Position numbers and translations under genes: made by a program. From Cryobacterium sp. Y82 (GTDB lineage: Bacteria; Actinomycetota; Actinomycetes; Actinomycetales; Microbacteriaceae), in NCBI RefSeq assembly GCF_002929495.1, contig NZ_PJJJ01000032.1, positions 90,033 to 154,032 on the forward strand: a stretch of DNA of 64,000 nucleotides. Direction: 5' to 3'. Shown piece by piece: positions 1-8,929 of this stretch. Under the pieces are notes generated by a model. That model had not been told where the DNA came from. It ran no database searches and saw only the letters and a program-made list of their open reading frames with translations. Numbering within the stretch: position 1 is the first letter of the stretch; every line of letters begins with the position of its first letter.

Positions 1-1
1 C

Positions 2-673
2 ACGAGCGTCAATGTGGCCGGCGGCTTCCACGCCGGTGATCCAACGACAATTCGCGCGACCTGCGCCGCGGCGGCCGCCGCCGGCGTCACGGTGGGCGCA
101 CACCCCGGGTACCGCGACCTGGCCGGCTTCGGCCGCCGTTTCATCGAGATGGATCCAGCCGAACTCAGCAACGATGTGATCTACCAGATCGGCGCTGTGC
201 AGGCCCTCGCGCGCGCAGCCGGCACCGCTGTACGTTACGTGAAGCCGCACGGCGCCCTCTACAACACCATCGCCCACCACCCGGTGCAGGCGCAGGCTGT
301 GGTCGACGCCATAATGGCCGTCGACCCGACCCTGCCGCTGATGGTTCTGCCCAACAGCGACATCGAACGAATCGCCCAGACCGCCGGGCTGCGTACAGTG
401 GCCGAAGCGTTCGCCGACCGCGCCTACAACCCCGACGGCAGTCTCGTGTCGCGCACGCTGCCCGGAGCCGTGCTGCATTCGGTCGAGGCGGTGACCGCTC
501 AGGTCGTTCGCCTCGCCCTGGAGGGCACAGTGGTCGCCGTCGACGGCTCGGTCATCGCCATGCCTGCAGCGAGCATCTGCCTGCACGGCGACACCCCCGA
601 CGCTGTGCACCTCGCCGCAGCGGTGCGTTCCGCGCTGCTGGCTGCCGGCGTCTCCATCACCAGTTTCGTGTAG
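2..673 (+). CDS. pxpA: 5-oxoprolinase subunit A (LamB/YcsF family), 5' end outside window
   Basis: The reading frame is open from the first complete codon at base 2, so the start lies upstream; about 223 residues are visible of a family length near 250. The visible start [13 protein letters not shown] matches the LamB/YcsF signature (usually ACGFHAGDP), with Gly replacing the usual Cys. PxpA acts in the cytoplasm with PxpB and PxpC in ATP-dependent opening of 5-oxoproline to glutamate (family knowledge). The stop is 3 bases before the pxpBC start, so the genes are co-transcribed. Assignment rests on the motif plus the neighbours. The true substrate of this cluster may differ because a biotin carboxylase is included. 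Confidence 0.9.
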   Translation, partial: TSVNVAGGFHAGDPTTIRATCAAAAAAGVTVGAHPGYRDLAGFGRRFIEMDPAELSNDVIYQIGAVQALARAAGTAVRYVKPHGALYNTIAHHPVQAQAVVDAIMAVDPTLPLMVLPNSDIERIAQTAGLRTVAEAFADRAYNPDGSLVSRTLPGAVLHSVEAVTAQVVRLALEGTVVAVDGSVIAMPAASICLHGDTPDAVHLAAAVRSALLAAGVSITSFV

Positions 674-676
674 CGG

Positions 677-2242
677 ATGCCGCCCCCCATTCGATCTATC
701 CGTCCCGTTGGGGACCGGGCCGTACTCGTGCAGCTCGGGGGCCTCAGCGAAGTGCTCGGGCTCTACGAGGCGCTGCGCGAGCATCCGCTGCCTGGACAGG
801 TGGACCTGGTTGCCGCCGCCGAAACCGTGCTCGTGATGGCCGACACCGCGGCGGCAGCACGCGGGTTCGCCGCCAGGCTGCGCGCGATCGAACCGCGCAC
901 GGCCGCCGCCGAAAGCGACGAGCTCGTGACCATTGACGTTATCTACGACGGGGATGACCTCGACGAGGTCGGCGAAGTCACCGGCCTCGGCCCAGACGGC
1001 GTGATCGCAGTGCACACCGGGCAGCTGTGGACCGCCGCGTTTGGCGGTTTCGCCCCCGGCTTCGCGTACCTCGTGGGTGACGACCGACTGAGGGTCGCCC
1101 GGCGCAACAGTCCGCGGGCGGCTGTGCCGGCCGGTGCAGTGGCGCTCGCCGACGCCTATTCGGCTGTCTATCCGCGGGTCACTCCCGGTGGCTGGCAGCT
1201 GATCGGTCGCACTGATGCCGCCCTGTGGAGCCTCGACCGCGAGCAGCCGGCGCTTATTCAACCGGGCAATCGGGTTCAGTTCCGCGCTGTGCGCGAGTTC
1301 GTGAGTGCCGCGCCGACGCCCAGCGGGACCGAAGTCCTCGACCTCCCGCCCGACCTCCTCGTCGTACAACCCGGGCCGCAGACCACCGTGCAGGATCTCG
1401 GCCGCCCTGGTCTCGCTCACCTCGGCGTGGCGGGCGCCGGCGCCCTCGACCGCGGAGCCCTGCGCCGCAGCAATCGCCTGGTCGGTAACCCCGCCTCCGC
1501 CGCCGTGCTCGAAAACGCCCTCGGCGGCCTCGTACTCGACGCGCGCACCGAGCAGGTGGTCGCGGTGGCGGGAGCCTCCGTTCTCATCACGATCAGCAAA
1601 ACGGATGCCGACCCCCGCGTCGTGCCCACCGACGCGCCCTTCGCGCTGCACGCCGGCGAACGGTTGACCCTCGACGTCCCCGCGTGGGGCGTGCGCAGCT
1701 ACGTCGCCGTGCGCGGCGGCTTGGACCTGCCGCTCGTGCTCGGTAGCCGCTCGACCGACTCGATGTCGGGCATCGGCCCGGGGCCGCTCGTGGCCGGCAC
1801 CGGATTACGGGTGTTGCCGGCCCCTCCAACGAGCGTGGTCGGTGCTGCTGAACCCGCGGTCGACCCGCCGGACGCGGTGACCGTGCTGCGCTATGTTCTC
1901 GGCCCCCGTGCTGACTGGTTCAGCGCCGACACGCTCGCCGGTTTCGACCGCACCGACTGGGCCGTCACCGCCCAGTCGAACCGCATCGGCCTGCGTCTGG
2001 ACGGGCCGGCCCTTGAACGCGCGCACGGCGGTGAACTGCCAAGCGAGGGCACCGTGTCCGGCGCGATCCAGCTGCCAGCTTCGGGCATTCCGGTGTTGTT
2101 CCTCGGCGACCACCCGGTCACGGGTGGTTACCCGGTGCTCGGCGTCGTGCTGCACGCCGACCTGGACCGGGCGGCGCAACTCGGCACGGGCGCGCGCATC
2201 CGCTTTGCCGCCGTCACCACTGAAACCCCGAACGAGAGCTGA
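677..2242 (+). CDS. pxpBC: 5-oxoprolinase subunits B and C fused (KipI-KipA / AHS1-AHS2)
   Basis: 521 residues. An N-terminal AHS1 (KipI/PxpB) domain covers roughly residues 5-210, including the FGGFAPGFAYL and RVTPGGWQLIG motifs. A C-terminal AHS2 (KipA/PxpC) domain covers about 230-510, with QDLGRPGLAHLGV and GDHPVTGGYPVLG. In B. subtilis and E. coli these are separate genes; the fused form is common in Actinobacteria. The ATG lies 4 bases after the pxpA stop. AHS1 and AHS2 together are also the carboxyltransferase half of urea carboxylase, and the next gene supplies the biotin carboxylase and carrier half, so the complex may be biotin dependent. Family call is firm; exact substrate is inferred. 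Confidence 0.92.
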   Translation: MPPPIRSIRPVGDRAVLVQLGGLSEVLGLYEALREHPLPGQVDLVAAAETVLVMADTAAAARGFAARLRAIEPRTAAAESDELVTIDVIYDGDDLDEVGEVTGLGPDGVIAVHTGQLWTAAFGGFAPGFAYLVGDDRLRVARRNSPRAAVPAGAVALADAYSAVYPRVTPGGWQLIGRTDAALWSLDREQPALIQPGNRVQFRAVREFVSAAPTPSGTEVLDLPPDLLVVQPGPQTTVQDLGRPGLAHLGVAGAGALDRGALRRSNRLVGNPASAAVLENALGGLVLDARTEQVVAVAGASVLITISKTDADPRVVPTDAPFALHAGERLTLDVPAWGVRSYVAVRGGLDLPLVLGSRSTDSMSGIGPGPLVAGTGLRVLPAPPTSVVGAAEPAVDPPDAVTVLRYVLGPRADWFSADTLAGFDRTDWAVTAQSNRIGLRLDGPALERAHGGELPSEGTVSGAIQLPASGIPVLFLGDHPVTGGYPVLGVVLHADLDRAAQLGTGARIRFAAVTTETPNES

Positions 2243-2245
2243 ACC

Positions 2246-3976
2246 GTGCAGAAAGTACTCATTGCCAACCGCGGCGAAATCGCCGTGCGCATCATTCGTG
2301 GTTGCTCAGACGCGGGGCTTGACTCCGTGGCCGTCTACGCCGACGTCGACGCCGATGCGCTGCACGTTGGTCTGGCTACCGAGGCCTACGCCCTGGGCGG
2401 CAACAGCCCGGCCGACACCTATCTCAACGTGCCGAAACTGCTCGCCATCGCTCGCCGGGCCGGCGCGGATGCGGTGCACCCCGGGTACGGCTTTCTCTCC
2501 GAGAACGCCGACTTCGCCCAAGCCGTGCAGGACGCAGGGCTGACCTGGATCGGCCCGAGCCCGGAAAGCATCCGGGTGCTCGGCAACAAGGTCTCGGCAC
2601 GCGAGATTGCCGTGCGGGTGGGCGCTCCACTCGTGGCCGGTTCGAACGGCACCGTCGAGACCGCCGCCGAGGTGCGCGCCTTCGCTGAGGAACATGGCCT
2701 GCCGGTTGCCATCAAGGCGGCGTTCGGCGGCGGCGGCCGCGGCATGAAGGTGGTCTGGGAACTCGACGCCATCGAGGAATCGTTCGACTCGGCGGTGCGC
2801 GAGAGCGTTGCAGCCTTCGGCCGCGGCGAATGCTACGTTGAGCGCTTTCTGCACAAGCCCCGGCACGTCGAGGCTCAGATTCTGGCCGACGGGAACGGCA
2901 ACGTGATCGTCGTCGGCACCCGCGACTGCTCGCTGCAACGCCGCAACCAGAAACTGGTCGAAGAGGCGCCAGCCCCTTTTCTTACCGCAGACCAGCACGA
3001 TCTCATCTACACGTCGGCGAAAGCCATCTGCCGTGAGGCGGGCTATGTCGGCGCCGGCACCGTGGAATACCTGCTCGCCGACGACGGCAGCATTTCCTTT
3101 CTCGAGGTCAACACGCGGCTGCAGGTGGAGCATCCGATCACCGAGGAGACGTCAGGAATCGACCTTGTGCTCGCCCAACTCGCCATCGCGGCCGGCGAAG
3201 GGCTGCCGGTGTCGAAAGACCCCGTGCCGCGCGGCCATTCGTTTGAATTCCGCATCAATGCCGAAGACCCCGGCCGCGGATTTCTGCCATCACCCGGCAC
3301 CGTGACGACGTTCACCGTGCCGACCGGGCCGGGAATCCGCGTGGATTCTGGCATCCGTTCTGGTGATGCCGTTGCCCCGCAATTCGATTCGCTGCTCGCC
3401 AAACTCATCGTCACCGGCGCTGACCGCCCAAAGGCCCTGCGACGTGCCCGCCGGGCGCTCGCCGAGTTCGAGATCGAGGGCCTGCCGACCGTGTTGCCGT
3501 TTCACCGGGCGGTCGTCGACCTACCCGTATTCGCCGGGCCCGACCGGCTCGGCGTGTACACGAGTTGGATTGAAACCGAGTTCGCCGAGCAACTCGCGCA
3601 CGACCCCTCGCTCGCCCCGGCCGCCCCGCTCGTGAGCCGCCGCACCGTCACGATCGAACTCGACGGGCGACGGATGGCCCTGGGCCTGCCTGAGAACCTG
3701 CTTGGTGGGCTCGTGCAGGGCGGCGCTGCTGCCGTGGCGCCGTCGATCCCGAAACCCGACCCGGCCGAACTGCGCTCCACTATGAGCGGCACCGTTGTGA
3801 AATGGCTCGTTGAGCCCGGCGCCACGGTGACCGAGGGCGAGGCTCTGCTCGTGCTGGAGGCCATGAAGATGGAATCGACCGTCGCCGCGCACCGCTCCGG
3901 AACGCTCGTTGGACTCCTCGTGGCGGTCGGCGACGCCGTGACCGTGCACGCCGTCGTCGCTGAGATCGAGGATTGA
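2246..3976 (+). CDS. Biotin carboxylase with C-terminal biotin carboxyl carrier domain (acyl-CoA/urea-carboxylase-like)
   Basis: 576 residues starting at GTG, 3 bases after pxpBC. N-terminal biotin carboxylase domain begins [17 protein letters not shown]; the ATP-grasp glycine-rich loop is at about 156-168 ([12 protein letters not shown]). The C-terminal biotinyl domain carries EAMKMES with the biotinylated lysine at residue 541. It uses ATP and bicarbonate to make carboxybiotin. No carboxyltransferase of the AccD type is next to it; the PxpB-PxpC fusion is homologous to the carboxyltransferase part of urea carboxylase and is the likely partner (inference). A second, housekeeping alpha subunit lies at 41606-43378, so this one is probably dedicated to the cluster. 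Confidence 0.93.
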   Translation: MQKVLIANRGEIAVRIIRGCSDAGLDSVAVYADVDADALHVGLATEAYALGGNSPADTYLNVPKLLAIARRAGADAVHPGYGFLSENADFAQAVQDAGLTWIGPSPESIRVLGNKVSAREIAVRVGAPLVAGSNGTVETAAEVRAFAEEHGLPVAIKAAFGGGGRGMKVVWELDAIEESFDSAVRESVAAFGRGECYVERFLHKPRHVEAQILADGNGNVIVVGTRDCSLQRRNQKLVEEAPAPFLTADQHDLIYTSAKAICREAGYVGAGTVEYLLADDGSISFLEVNTRLQVEHPITEETSGIDLVLAQLAIAAGEGLPVSKDPVPRGHSFEFRINAEDPGRGFLPSPGTVTTFTVPTGPGIRVDSGIRSGDAVAPQFDSLLAKLIVTGADRPKALRRARRALAEFEIEGLPTVLPFHRAVVDLPVFAGPDRLGVYTSWIETEFAEQLAHDPSLAPAAPLVSRRTVTIELDGRRMALGLPENLLGGLVQGGAAAVAPSIPKPDPAELRSTMSGTVVKWLVEPGATVTEGEALLVLEAMKMESTVAAHRSGTLVGLLVAVGDAVTVHAVVAEIED

Positions 3977-3995
3977 GCGCGAGAGTCGATACTGT

Positions 3996-4682
3996 GTGGC
4001 TATGACCCTCGACGAGATCCTTCCCGACCTGCGTCGCCAGAGCGTCGACGTGCGCCACGCCGAAACCGGCTTGTGGGCGGCTTCGATGCTGCGCGACCGC
4101 ATCTCGGCCGGCCAGCTCGCGCCGGGCGCGAAACTGTCGGAGGAGCCGCTCTGCGAGGTGCTCGGCGTTTCTCGCAACACCCTGCGCGAGGCGTTCGCCA
4201 CCCTCGCCGGCGAGCACGTCGTTACCCGCATCCCCAATCGTGGTGTCTTCGTGGCCCGGCCGACCGCCGACGATATCCGTGAGATTTACCGGGTACGACG
4301 CTTTCTGGAACCGGCCGCGCTGACCTGGTCGACCGCGTCGCCAACGGATGCCCTCCACGCCGCGATCGCGCGCGCCCGGGCCGCTCGAAGGGACGGTTCG
4401 GTGCCGGGCATGGCGAGCGCCAACCAGGACTTTCATGCGGGCGTCGTCGCGCTGACTCGAAGTGACCGCCTCAACGCGCAGATGACCCAGGTGCTCGCCG
4501 AGATGCGGCTGGTGTTCCACTCGATGGTGGCCGATCCGCTGTTTCACGCGCCTTACATCGACGACAACGCCGTCATTCTCGCGAAGTTCGAGGCGGGGGA
4601 GCGGGCGGCGGCTGCCGCACTCATGGTCGACTACCTGCGTCGCGCCGAGCAGCAGCTGCTCGAGGCGCACGCCCGCGCGTAA
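3996..4682 (+). CDS. GntR/FCD-family transcriptional regulator
   Basis: 228 residues. An N-terminal winged helix covers about residues 25-90 (LSEEPLCEVLGVSRNTLREAF, then NRGVFVARPT). It is followed by an FCD ligand-binding domain with helices to residue 228. The GTG at 3996 is used here; an in-frame ATG at 4002 is equally possible, as neither has a strong ribosome binding site. It follows the biotin carboxylase by 19 bases and probably regulates this cluster, with 5-oxoproline or a related acid as ligand (inference). The palindrome at 6780-6796 upstream of the divergent transporter operon has the TTGT-N3-ACAA layout typical of this family and is its best candidate operator. Confidence 0.9.
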   Translation: MAMTLDEILPDLRRQSVDVRHAETGLWAASMLRDRISAGQLAPGAKLSEEPLCEVLGVSRNTLREAFATLAGEHVVTRIPNRGVFVARPTADDIREIYRVRRFLEPAALTWSTASPTDALHAAIARARAARRDGSVPGMASANQDFHAGVVALTRSDRLNAQMTQVLAEMRLVFHSMVADPLFHAPYIDDNAVILAKFEAGERAAAAALMVDYLRRAEQQLLEAHARA

Positions 4683-4706
4683 AGCTGCGGCATCCGTTGA
4701 GGCGCG

Positions 4707-5498
4707 CTACGGCACCAGATAGTCGGAGTCGCGGGCGTCCGTGATGAGCATGTGGCCGGGGGCGTGGCCGATCGCCAGCGGCGGGCGGGACTCCATCACG
4801 GCCGCTTGCGGTGTGACTCCACAGGCCCAGAACACGGGAACGAAGCCGTCGGCCACCGTCACAGGGTCTCCGAAATCGGGGTTGGCGAGGTCAAGGATTC
4901 CCAGATCGGTCGGATCCCCGATATGTACGGGGGCGCCGTGGACGGCGGGGTACTGGGCGGTGATGCGCGCAGCATCTGCTACCCGGTCAGCGCCGATCGG
5001 GCGCATCGACACGACGAGGGGGCCCGCCATACTGCCAGCGGATGCGCAGCGCCGGTTGGTGCGGTACATCGGTACGTTCCGGCCCTGCTCGATGTGCGCG
5101 ATCGGAATGCCCGCGCCCTGAAGAGCCGCCTCGAACGTGAAACTGCAGCCGACGATGAAGGTCACCAGGTCGTCGCGCCACCACGCCGAAAGGTCGGTGG
5201 GCTCATCGACGAGCACCCCGTTCTGATAGACCGTGTAGCGCCCGACATCGGTGCGAATGTCGCCGCCGAGCAGCAGCGGGCCAGTCGTCTGCCCGGCCTC
5301 GAGCACGCCGAGAATCGGGCACGGCTTGGGATTGCGTTCGGCGAACAGCAGAACGTCGAAGGCCTGCTCCTTCGGCACGATGATGAGGTTCGCCTGGGTG
5401 AAACCGCTCGACCAGCCCGCCGTCGGCGTGGCGAGGCCGTCGCGAAACAGTGCGCGAGCCTGGGCAGGCGAGAGATTGGCCCGGTCGATGGCACTCAC
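4707..5498 (-). CDS. DUF1445 putative hydro-lyase (YcsI / D-glutamate cyclase family)
   Basis: 263 residues from GTG at 5498, which overlaps the stop of the transporter gene in a GTGA quartet. The open frame continues upstream to 5627, but that part is low-complexity Arg/Pro and antisense-like, so I reject it. The protein begins [20 protein letters not shown] and contains [25 protein letters not shown] and the C-terminal [10 protein letters not shown], all typical of DUF1445 (YcsI, putative hydro-lyase). Relatives include a mitochondrial D-glutamate cyclase, which interconverts D-glutamate and 5-oxo-D-proline, which fits a 5-oxoproline cluster. The C-terminal CGVTPQAA and GHAPGHM regions are probably at the active site (family inference). 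Confidence 0.9.
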   Translation of the reverse strand: MSAIDRANLSPAQARALFRDGLATPTAGWSSGFTQANLIIVPKEQAFDVLLFAERNPKPCPILGVLEAGQTTGPLLLGGDIRTDVGRYTVYQNGVLVDEPTDLSAWWRDDLVTFIVGCSFTFEAALQGAGIPIAHIEQGRNVPMYRTNRRCASAGSMAGPLVVSMRPIGADRVADAARITAQYPAVHGAPVHIGDPTDLGILDLANPDFGDPVTVADGFVPVFWACGVTPQAAVMESRPPLAIGHAPGHMLITDARDSDYLVP

Positions 5499-6715
5499 GC
5501 CCACAGCTGCACGAGGCCGCCGAGCGAGCGGTAGCCGAGATAGAGGGTGAGGAGCCAGGCGGCGACACCGACGACGAGCAGCCACTTCGGGTATACGTAG
5601 CCGCCGAGTAGGTCGCGGCGGCGCCACGCCACCCAGAGGATGACTGCAAAGCCGACCGGAAGGATCAGCCCGTTCACGGCGCCGGCCATGATGAGCAGGG
5701 TGGCCGGAGCCTGGCCGAGCAGAGTGAAGGCCGTTGCCGACACCGCGATGAACACGCAGGTGCCGATGCTGCGTACCCGCGGCGAGGTCTTGGCGGTGGT
5801 GACGAACGAGATCGACGTGTACGCGGCGCCGATCACCGAGGTGATCGATGCGGCCCAGAGGATCACACCGAACAACTTGAGGCCAATGTCGCCGGCCGCG
5901 GACTGGAACGCTTCGGCCGCGAGGTTGTCGCTGGTGAGGGCAACGCCGCCGGCGACAACGCCGAGAATCGCAAGAAACAACAGCACCCGGATGACGCCGG
6001 TGATAATGATGCCGAGGATGGAGCTCTTGGTGATCTCGCCGACGTTCTCGCGGCCGGAAACGCCGGCATCGATCATGCGGTGCGCGCCGGCATAGGTGAT
6101 GTACCCGCCGATGGTGCCGCCGATGAGGGTCGTGATGATGAGAAAGTCCACGTTGTCGGGAATCACGGCGTTCTTGAGCGCTTCGCCGAGCGGCGGTTGC
6201 GACACGATAGCCACGTAGCCGATCAGCAGAATCATGACGGCGCCGAGCACGACCACAATCTTGTCAAGCGCCACACCGGCGCGCTTGCTCAGGAAGATGG
6301 CGATGGCCACGGCGGCCGACACGAGTCCGCCGATCTTCGGGTCGATGCCGAACAGAACGTTCGTGCCGAGGCCGGTTCCGGCGATGTTTCCCACGTTGAA
6401 GATCAGTCCACCGGTGAAGATCAGGGCGGCGAGAAACCAGCCGGCGCCGGGCAGCACGGTGTTGGCGAGTTCCTGGGCGCGCTTGCCGCTGACCCCGATC
6501 ACTCGCCACACGTTCAGTTGCACGGCGATGTCCACCAGGATCGACACCACGATGGCGAAGGCGAAGGCGGCGCCGAGCTGCACTGTGAAGGTGGTGGTCT
6601 GCACGATGAAGCCGGGGCCGACCGCGCTGGTCGCCATGAGAAACATCGCCCCGAGGAGTGCGCCACGGTGTTTGTTCTTCAGCTTCTTTGGTTTGCGGGT
6701 AACGCTCGTGGCCAT
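5495..6715 (-). CDS. NRAMP-family (YcsG-like) membrane transporter
   Basis: 406 residues, about ten to eleven hydrophobic segments after a basic N-terminus ([19 protein letters not shown]). The motifs [13 protein letters not shown] and [12 protein letters not shown] resemble the NRAMP/YcsG branch that sits next to LamB/YcsF and DUF1445 genes in many bacteria. YcsG-type members lack the full metal-binding DPGN motif of MntH, so import of an organic acid such as 5-oxoproline, rather than a divalent metal, is plausible (inference from neighbours). It is the first gene of a leftward two-gene operon with the DUF1445 gene. A symmetric operator candidate lies 65-81 bases upstream of the ATG. Confidence 0.85.
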   Translation of the reverse strand: MATSVTRKPKKLKNKHRGALLGAMFLMATSAVGPGFIVQTTTFTVQLGAAFAFAIVVSILVDIAVQLNVWRVIGVSGKRAQELANTVLPGAGWFLAALIFTGGLIFNVGNIAGTGLGTNVLFGIDPKIGGLVSAAVAIAIFLSKRAGVALDKIVVVLGAVMILLIGYVAIVSQPPLGEALKNAVIPDNVDFLIITTLIGGTIGGYITYAGAHRMIDAGVSGRENVGEITKSSILGIIITGVIRVLLFLAILGVVAGGVALTSDNLAAEAFQSAAGDIGLKLFGVILWAASITSVIGAAYTSISFVTTAKTSPRVRSIGTCVFIAVSATAFTLLGQAPATLLIMAGAVNGLILPVGFAVILWVAWRRRDLLGGYVYPKWLLVVGVAAWLLTLYLGYRSLGGLVQLWA

Positions 6716-6779
6716 GGGTGCTGCTCACTTCTTTGGGATACGAGTCACCACCGGCGGTCACTGATTGTGAGAAAGCCTA

Positions 6780-6796
6780 TGATTGTTCAACAATCA
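6780..6796. promoter_or_regulatory. Candidate GntR/FCD operator upstream of NRAMP operon
   Basis: TGATTGTTCAACAATCA is a 17-base perfect palindrome around one central base. FadR/FCD-family operators typically have TTGT/ACAA-like half-sites with a short spacer, and a GntR/FCD gene lies in the cluster. Its position 65-81 bases before the leftward NRAMP start suits promoter control. Assignment of the regulator is inferred. Confidence 0.5.
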
Positions 6797-6895
6797 GCGC
6801 AACTCTTCTGCACGAATTGGGTCATCTTGTAATCTGCTCGAAACGCGGCGGCCGGTTGGAGCGCGCGCATTCGGTTGTTGCACGGGTTTCCCGGC

Positions 6896-6987
6896 GCATA
6901 ACTCCTGCAATTTGTGGGGAGCGCCAAAGACTTCCGCAGGATTCCGCAGTGGGATTCCCGCGACCGTGCAGATTGCAGGAGTTATGC
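6896..6987. repeat. Family-C intergenic inverted-repeat element, copy 1
   Basis: Arms GCATAACTCCTGCAAT (6896-6911) and ATTGCAGGAGTTATGC (6972-6987) are a perfect 16-base inverted repeat enclosing 60 bases. The same arms, with one mismatch, occur at 50964-51042. The enclosed sequences of the two copies are unrelated by eye apart from the ends, as expected for a small element defined by its termini. There is no coding capacity. It could be a miniature transposable element or a repeated operator or RNA hairpin. Confidence 0.7.
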
Positions 6988-7098
6988 GCACGGCGGTGGA
7001 ACGGATGCCGCCGGCCGGCCGGCGCGGCCGCGATCACCTTGGAGCGGCGATCGCGCGGATCCTGCTCACGGGTACCCGCGCCGCGATTTTCCAGGTGG

Positions 7099-7698
7099 TC
7101 AACCAAGTGGGACATCCGTTTTATTGAGCTCATCGATGAGCGCGAGCCCCCGCTCGGCCCACTGGATCTCGTGCTCGGCCCGCGCGATCAAGCCCTCATA
7201 GGTATAGCGCTTGTAGGCACGGATGCTCGCGTGCTCGCTCGCCGGCGCGTGGGTGAGGCGTTTTTCGAGCATGGTGCTCGTTCCGGTGTCGATCTCGCGC
7301 ACCTTCGCGAGCCACTCGACCCGCTGTTCGTCGAAGTTCGCGATATGGGCGTGCAGCGCAGCGCGCGCCGCGTCGGGCTCGGCCCACTCGAGGTAGGCGG
7401 CCTTCAGGTGGGCCGGGTCGCGTTCGCGGGTGTAGCTGAGCGGCTCGTTCATCCAGGCGCGAAAGGCGTCGAGGCCGGCCGTCGTCACGTGGTATTCGCG
7501 CTTCTTGCCGCGCGGCCCCCACGGAACCTCGGCGCCGACGAGCAGGCCGTCGGCTTCCATGCGGCGTAATTCCGGGTAGATCTGCGAGTCGGGGGCATGC
7601 CAGACATGCGAAACGGATGCCTGAAACGCCTTGGACAGGTCGTATCCGGTCATCGGTTCCACGGTGAGAAGCGCCAACAGGGCGTGTCGAAGGCTCAA
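7099..7698 (-). CDS. PadR-family transcriptional regulator
   Basis: 199 residues starting at TTG (7698); the upstream ATG triplets are in other frames. The N-terminal PadR winged helix (LRHALLALLTVEPMTGYDLSKAF, about residues 3-80) includes SQIYPELRRMEADGLL. The C-terminal helical Vir_act_alpha_C domain mediates dimerisation. PadR proteins repress phenolic-acid detoxification genes and release DNA when bound by phenolic ligands. This gene is divergent from vanA, and the 97-base gap between them holds a 10-base perfect inverted repeat, so it very probably represses vanAB in the absence of vanillate or a related phenolic. It probably also represses itself. Confidence 0.92.
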   Translation of the reverse strand: MSLRHALLALLTVEPMTGYDLSKAFQASVSHVWHAPDSQIYPELRRMEADGLLVGAEVPWGPRGKKREYHVTTAGLDAFRAWMNEPLSYTRERDPAHLKAAYLEWAEPDAARAALHAHIANFDEQRVEWLAKVREIDTGTSTMLEKRLTHAPASEHASIRAYKRYTYEGLIARAEHEIQWAERGLALIDELNKTDVPLG

Positions 7699-7753
7699 AG
7701 CGTTCTCATTTCGGTCTTGTAAGTAACTACCAGCATAGATAGTCTGAACCTGC

Positions 7754-7779
7754 GCTAACTATCTATGGGGATAGTTAGC
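7754..7779. promoter_or_regulatory. Candidate PadR operator in vanA promoter
   Basis: GCTAACTATC, spacer TATGGG, then GATAGTTAGC: a perfect 10-base inverted repeat ending 16 bases before the vanA ATG at 7796. A weaker related site (AACTAC...GATAGT) lies at 7725-7743, closer to padR, suggesting two dimer sites controlling both promoters. The symmetric A+T-rich half-sites resemble known PadR operators. Confidence 0.7.
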
Positions 7780-7795
7780 TGACCGGAGGTCATCA

Positions 7796-8917
7796 ATGAC
7801 GATTATCCAGACCAAGAGTTCGACCACGAACAAGGTACTCAACTACCCGCTCAATACCTGGTACGTCGCCGCCTGGGACCACGAGGTCACCCGCAAGCTG
7901 ATCTCCCGAAAGGTCGCCGATAAGCCGCTCGCCATCTACCGCACCGAAGATGGTCGGCCGGTGGCGCTCGCCGACGCATGCTGGCACCGTCTCGCCCCGC
8001 TATCGCAGGGCAAGCTGCTCACCAAGGACGAGATTCAGTGCCCGTACCACGGCATCGTCTACAACTCCGCCGGCCGCTGCGTGTCGATGCCCGCGCAGGA
8101 GACCATCAACCCGAGCGCGACCGTGCCCTCGTACCCGGTCGTCGAACGCCACCGTTTTGTCTGGGTCTGGCTCGGCGACGCGAGCCTCGCCAACCCCGAC
8201 ACCATTCCCGACATGCACCAGATGGACCACCCCGAGTGGGCCGGCGACGGCCTCACTATTCCGGTCACTTGCAACTACCAGCTCGTGCTGGACAACCTGA
8301 TGGACCTGACCCACGAAGAATTCGTGCACGGCTCGAGCATTGGCCAGGCTGAGCTGAGCGAATCCGACTTCGAGGTCACGCACGACGACACCACCGTCAC
8401 GGTTTCACGCTGGATGCGGGGCATCGACGCGCCGCCGTTCTGGCTGAAGAACATGCGGGACAAGTTTCCGGGCTTCACTGGCAAGGTCGACCGGTGGCAG
8501 ATCATCCACTTTGAAGCGCCCTCGACCATCAACATTGATGTGGGAGTTGCCAAGGCTGGTACTGGCGCGCCTGAAGGCGACCGCAGCCAGGGTGTCAACG
8601 GCTATGTTATGAACACCATCACCCCGGAAACAGCACGCAGTGCGCACTACTTCTGGGCCTTCATGCGCAATTACCGCCTGGAAAGCCAGCTGATCACCTC
8701 ACAGTTGCGCGCCGGCGTCTCCGGCGTGTTCAAGGAGGACGAGGACATGCTCCTGGCCCAGCAGACCGCCATCGACGCCAACCCCGACTACGAGTTCTAC
8801 AACCTCAATATCGATGCCGGCGGTCTGTGGGTGCGCCGCCTGATCGAGCGGATGCTCGAGGACGAAGGCCGATCGGTCTCCGCCGGCCGCACTGGCCGCG
8901 TTCGCGACGCCAACTAG
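7796..8917 (+). CDS. vanA: Vanillate O-demethylase oxygenase subunit (Rieske-type)
   Basis: 373 residues; GGAGG lies just upstream of the ATG. The Rieske [2Fe-2S] ligands are visible as C62-x-H64 and C82-x2-H85 (ACWHR and CPYHG). The catalytic domain has the DNLMDLTHEEFVHGSS segment, whose Asp/His residues match the mononuclear iron site of the VanA group. The enzyme takes electrons from VanB and removes the methyl group of vanillate as formaldehyde, giving protocatechuate, the substrate of pcaHG downstream. Other methoxy-aromatics are possible substrates. It is expressed from the promoter shared with padR and followed 12 bases later by vanB. Confidence 0.92.
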   Translation: MTIIQTKSSTTNKVLNYPLNTWYVAAWDHEVTRKLISRKVADKPLAIYRTEDGRPVALADACWHRLAPLSQGKLLTKDEIQCPYHGIVYNSAGRCVSMPAQETINPSATVPSYPVVERHRFVWVWLGDASLANPDTIPDMHQMDHPEWAGDGLTIPVTCNYQLVLDNLMDLTHEEFVHGSSIGQAELSESDFEVTHDDTTVTVSRWMRGIDAPPFWLKNMRDKFPGFTGKVDRWQIIHFEAPSTINIDVGVAKAGTGAPEGDRSQGVNGYVMNTITPETARSAHYFWAFMRNYRLESQLITSQLRAGVSGVFKEDEDMLLAQQTAIDANPDYEFYNLNIDAGGLWVRRLIERMLEDEGRSVSAGRTGRVRDAN

Positions 8918-8929
8918 GCGGGCACAACC

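Larger units (their letters stand above)
6716..7098. other. Intergenic region between NRAMP gene and padR
   Basis: About 380 bases without a credible gene. The left part should hold the leftward NRAMP promoter and contains the operator candidate at 6780-6796. The centre contains a family-C inverted-repeat element (6896-6987). The right part, to 7098, lies downstream of padR, and I see no strong terminator there. Short open frames cross the region in several phases but show no ribosome binding sites or recognisable protein. Confidence 0.6.

Noticed and set aside
4707-5627. Longer start for the DUF1445 gene
   Set aside because: The first 43 codons translate into a low-complexity Arg/Pro segment overlapping the transporter gene; GTG 5498 in a GTGA overlap fits the family start.
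6080-6832. 250-codon plus-strand frame opposite the NRAMP gene
   Set aside because: Histidine/Asp-rich translation typical of antisense to membrane proteins; no start signal.
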